Origin: Oscillospiraceae bacterium
Lineage (GTDB): Bacteria; Bacillota; Clostridia; Oscillospirales; Acutalibacteraceae
Direction: 5' to 3'
NCBI GenBank assembly: GCA_009779455.1
Contig: WREG01000091.1
Span: 1-7,615, forward strand
Length of the DNA stretch: 7,615 bases
Shown here in pieces: positions 5,819-7,615 of this stretch. A program made the position numbers and the translations under genes. Below the pieces are notes generated by a model that saw only the letters and a list, made by a program, of their open reading frames with translations, did not search any database and had not been told where the DNA came from. Each line of letters begins with the position of its first letter. The stretch's first letter is position 1.

Positions 5819-6721
5819 ATGGTAATTTTAGAAGACAGCATTATGCAAAAAGGCCGTATATCTACGGCGGGCTCAAAAATACTGGAAAGTTTCGCCGCGC
5901 CTTTTGACGCCGAGGTTGTTGCCCGCTTGGCCGAAAACAACATTCAGATTTCGGGCAGGGCGGCGATGTCAGAATTCGGCTTGGGCGAAATAGAAGAACT
6001 GCCCGGACAGCCCCTGCTGTGCAACGACGTTTTCGGCAATTACAGGCGAAAGGCGGCGGAAAAAGGGCTTTGCTGCATACGCCCCACATACGGGACGGTG
6101 TCGCGGTACGGGCTGATACCGGTTGTCTCGTCCATGGATCAAATCGGAATTATATGCAAAGAGCCGAGCGAGGGGTTTAAGATTCTTTCCGCCATCGCCG
6201 GGAATGACGAGAAAGACGGGGCTATGTTCCCGGAAAAAAAATATGTTTATGAAAAGACGGGCAAAAATCTGAAAATAAGCGATAAAGCGGTAAAACCTGA
6301 TTACGCCGATGTTTATGAGCAGGTTATGTATATTTTGTGCTGCGCCGAGTTGAGCGGCAATATCAGCCGCTACGACGGTATAAAATTCGGGTACCGCACG
6401 GCTGATTTTAAAGGTTTGGACGACCTTTACGTAAAAACGAGGACTGGGGCGTTCGGCATTGAAGCAAAACTCGCGGCCGTTATGGGCGGCATGGTTTTGT
6501 CGCAGGATTATTATGTACCCTATTATGAAAAAGCCATGAAAGTCCGTCGGCTCATAAAAGAATCCCTGCCTTTCGGCGAATGCGACGTTATTATACAGCC
6601 TGTCGGCAGCCCGCTGGCGTCTTTGGCCGGGCTTCCCTCTTTAACATTTAACGATATGCAGCTGATCGCCGATGTGAAAAATGAAAACGCGCTTTATGCC
6701 GCGTGGGAGGTGATGAAATGA
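5819..6721 (+). CDS. gatA: Shortened GatA homologue lacking the amidase active site (predicted pseudoenzyme)
   Basis: 300 residues against roughly 480 for normal GatA, the subunit that releases ammonia from glutamine. GatA homology is clear: S-K-I-L-E-S-F (19-25), I-R-P-T-Y-G-T-V-S-R-Y-G-L (87-99), S-S-M-D-Q-I-G (104-110), I-S-R-Y-D-G-I-K-F-G-Y-R (182-193), the Y-Y-E-K-A-M-K-V-R block (235-243) and L-A-G-L-P-S-L (269-275). The first 65 or so residues of GatA are missing. The catalytic-Lys motif (I-K-D-N-I) reads L-E-D-S-I at 4-8. The G-G-S-S-G-G-S-A block with the cis-Ser is deleted after residue 54. G-S-D-T-G-G-S-I-R-Q, carrying the nucleophilic Ser, reads C-N-D-V-F-G-N-Y-R-R at 68-77, with Asn74 in its place. 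The C-terminal third is also shortened. The frame is open throughout, with GGAAGGA 8 bases before the ATG and a 4-base ATGA overlap with gatB, which argues for a kept gene rather than recent decay. It may be a scaffold for GatB/GatC; its function is unproven. Confidence 0.88.
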   Translation: MVILEDSIMQKGRISTAGSKILESFAAPFDAEVVARLAENNIQISGRAAMSEFGLGEIEELPGQPLLCNDVFGNYRRKAAEKGLCCIRPTYGTVSRYGLIPVVSSMDQIGIICKEPSEGFKILSAIAGNDEKDGAMFPEKKYVYEKTGKNLKISDKAVKPDYADVYEQVMYILCCAELSGNISRYDGIKFGYRTADFKGLDDLYVKTRTGAFGIEAKLAAVMGGMVLSQDYYVPYYEKAMKVRRLIKESLPFGECDVIIQPVGSPLASLAGLPSLTFNDMQLIADVKNENALYAAWEVMK

Positions 6722-7615
6722 TATATGAAACAGTAATGGGTCTTGAAGTCCACGTAGAGCTTGCCACCGAATCAAAGCTGTTTTGCGGCTGTTCCGCCAA
6801 ATTCGGCGCGGGCGCCAATGAAAACGTATGCCCCGCCTGCGCGGGGATGCCGGGGATGCCCGCCGTTACGAACAAGAGGGCCGTGGAACTGGGCATTGCC
6901 GCCGCTATAGTCACCAACAGCGAGATTACGCGGACAATGACCTTTGACAAGAAAAGCTATTTTTACCCCGACCTCCCCTGCGGATATCAGATCACGCAAT
7001 GGTTCGCGCCGATCTGCCGCAACGGGTGGATAGAAATCGAAACGGATGCCGGGAAAAAGAAAATCACCTTAAAGCAGATACATGTCGAGGAGGACGCGGG
7101 GAAGCTTGTGCATGACGCAAGGACGGGGACCTCCCTCGTCGATTTTAACCGCACGTCCGTGCCGCTGGTCGAAATCGTCAGCAACCCCGATTTCCGCAGC
7201 GCGGAAGAAGTTGTCGCGTATCTGGAGAAACTGCGGTCATTATTGAGTTTCGCGGGGGTTTCAGACTGCAAGATGCAGGAAGGCTCCATGCGCTGCGACG
7301 TGAATATTTCAGTCCGCGAAGCGGGTTCGGATAAGCTCGGCACCCGCACCGAGATAAAGAATATGAACTCCTTAAAAGCCATAGCCGCCGCCATAGCCTT
7401 TGAGTCGCAGCGCCATATTGACGCGCTGGAAACCGGAAGCGAGGCTTTGGTACAGGAAACCCGCCGCTGGGACGACAATCTGGGCGAAAGCTTTGCAATG
7501 CGCGAAAAGGAGAACGCCACGGATTACCGCTATTTCCCCAATCCGGAGCTTATGCCTGTTTATATAAGTAATGAATGGATAGAAAGCGTCCGCGAAACCC
7601 TACCCGAGCCGGCCC
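6718..7615 (+). CDS. gatB: Asp-tRNA(Asn)/Glu-tRNA(Gln) amidotransferase subunit B, partial (N-terminal 299 residues)
   Basis: GatB phosphorylates the side-chain carboxyl of Asp-tRNA-Asn or Glu-tRNA-Gln and transfers ammonia to it. The N-terminal kinase/transamidase (cradle) domain is present: M-G-L-E-V-H-V-E-L (7-15) with the catalytic Glu10 and His12, zinc-type cysteines C23-x-C25 and C38-x2-C41, Y-F-Y-P-D-L-P (81-87), H-V-E-E-D-A-G-K (122-129), N-R-T-S-V-P-L-V-E-I-V-S, G-S-M-R-C-D-V-N-I-S, E-I-K-N-M-N-S, Q-E-T-R-R-W-D and D-Y-R-Y-F-P. One oddity is Cys88 directly after Y-P-D-L-P, where related GatB sequences usually have Lys. The ATG overlaps the gatA stop (ATGA), with GGGAGG 7 bases upstream, so translation is likely coupled. 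The window ends before the helical and YqeY-like tRNA-binding domains. Confidence 0.95.
   Translation, partial: MIYETVMGLEVHVELATESKLFCGCSAKFGAGANENVCPACAGMPGMPAVTNKRAVELGIAAAIVTNSEITRTMTFDKKSYFYPDLPCGYQITQWFAPICRNGWIEIETDAGKKKITLKQIHVEEDAGKLVHDARTGTSLVDFNRTSVPLVEIVSNPDFRSAEEVVAYLEKLRSLLSFAGVSDCKMQEGSMRCDVNISVREAGSDKLGTRTEIKNMNSLKAIAAAIAFESQRHIDALETGSEALVQETRRWDDNLGESFAMREKENATDYRYFPNPELMPVYISNEWIESVRETLPEPA

Noticed and set aside
5819..6721. Simple frameshift or nonsense-broken gatA pseudogene
   Set aside because: The frame is open for 300 codons with GatA homology from near the start to the end. The active-site loss is by in-frame deletion and substitution, and the other frames show no remnant of the missing amidase signature.
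6987..7520. 177-codon minus-strand open frame opposite gatB
   Set aside because: It is Ser/Arg-rich without motifs and lies wholly within a clearly recognisable gatB.

Overview
The window looks like a chromosomal segment of a low- to mid-GC Firmicute, most likely a clostridial (Oscillospirales-like) bacterium. The reasons are a T-box riboswitch, strong Gram-positive Shine-Dalgarno sites, near-consensus sigma-A promoters, a DUF2284 protein, and an aspS-gatCAB transamidation operon. No tRNA, rRNA, CRISPR array or mobile element was seen.

Layout. 1-164 (minus) is the start of an unrecognised protein with a hydrophobic N-terminus that runs off the window. It is transcribed divergently from 331-1635 (plus), a cytoplasmic protein of the neutral/alkaline ceramidase N-domain family that keeps the predicted zinc ligands but apparently not the usual serine nucleophile. 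That gene converges on 1661-2203 (minus), a cysteine-rich DUF2284 protein, with a perfect 11-bp hairpin at the junction. A second divergent promoter region (2210-2402) drives the DUF2284 gene leftward and a type I L-asparaginase (2403-3449) rightward.

The right half is one operon for making amidated aminoacyl-tRNA: promoter (3468-3496), T-box leader with an Asn (AAC) specifier, antiterminator and terminator (about 3503-3745), aspS (3774-5513), gatC (5529-5804), a shortened gatA (5819-6721) and gatB (6718 to the window end). The expected logic is that uncharged tRNA-Asn switches the operon on, a non-discriminating AspRS makes Asp-tRNA-Asn, and GatCAB converts it to Asn-tRNA-Asn.

The standout observation is the gatA gene. 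It is an intact, well-initiated 300-codon frame that aligns with GatA, but it lacks the N-terminal part, the glycine/serine-rich amidase signature and all three catalytic residues (Lys, cis-Ser, Ser). GatB next to it looks largely intact. As encoded, this GatCAB should be unable to draw ammonia from glutamine, so it needs another amide-N source, another GatA, or a different job. A second point of interest is that the T-box specifier reads CAAC, which overlaps a Gln codon (CAA) with the Asn codon (AAC), the two amino acids a GatCAB can make on tRNA.
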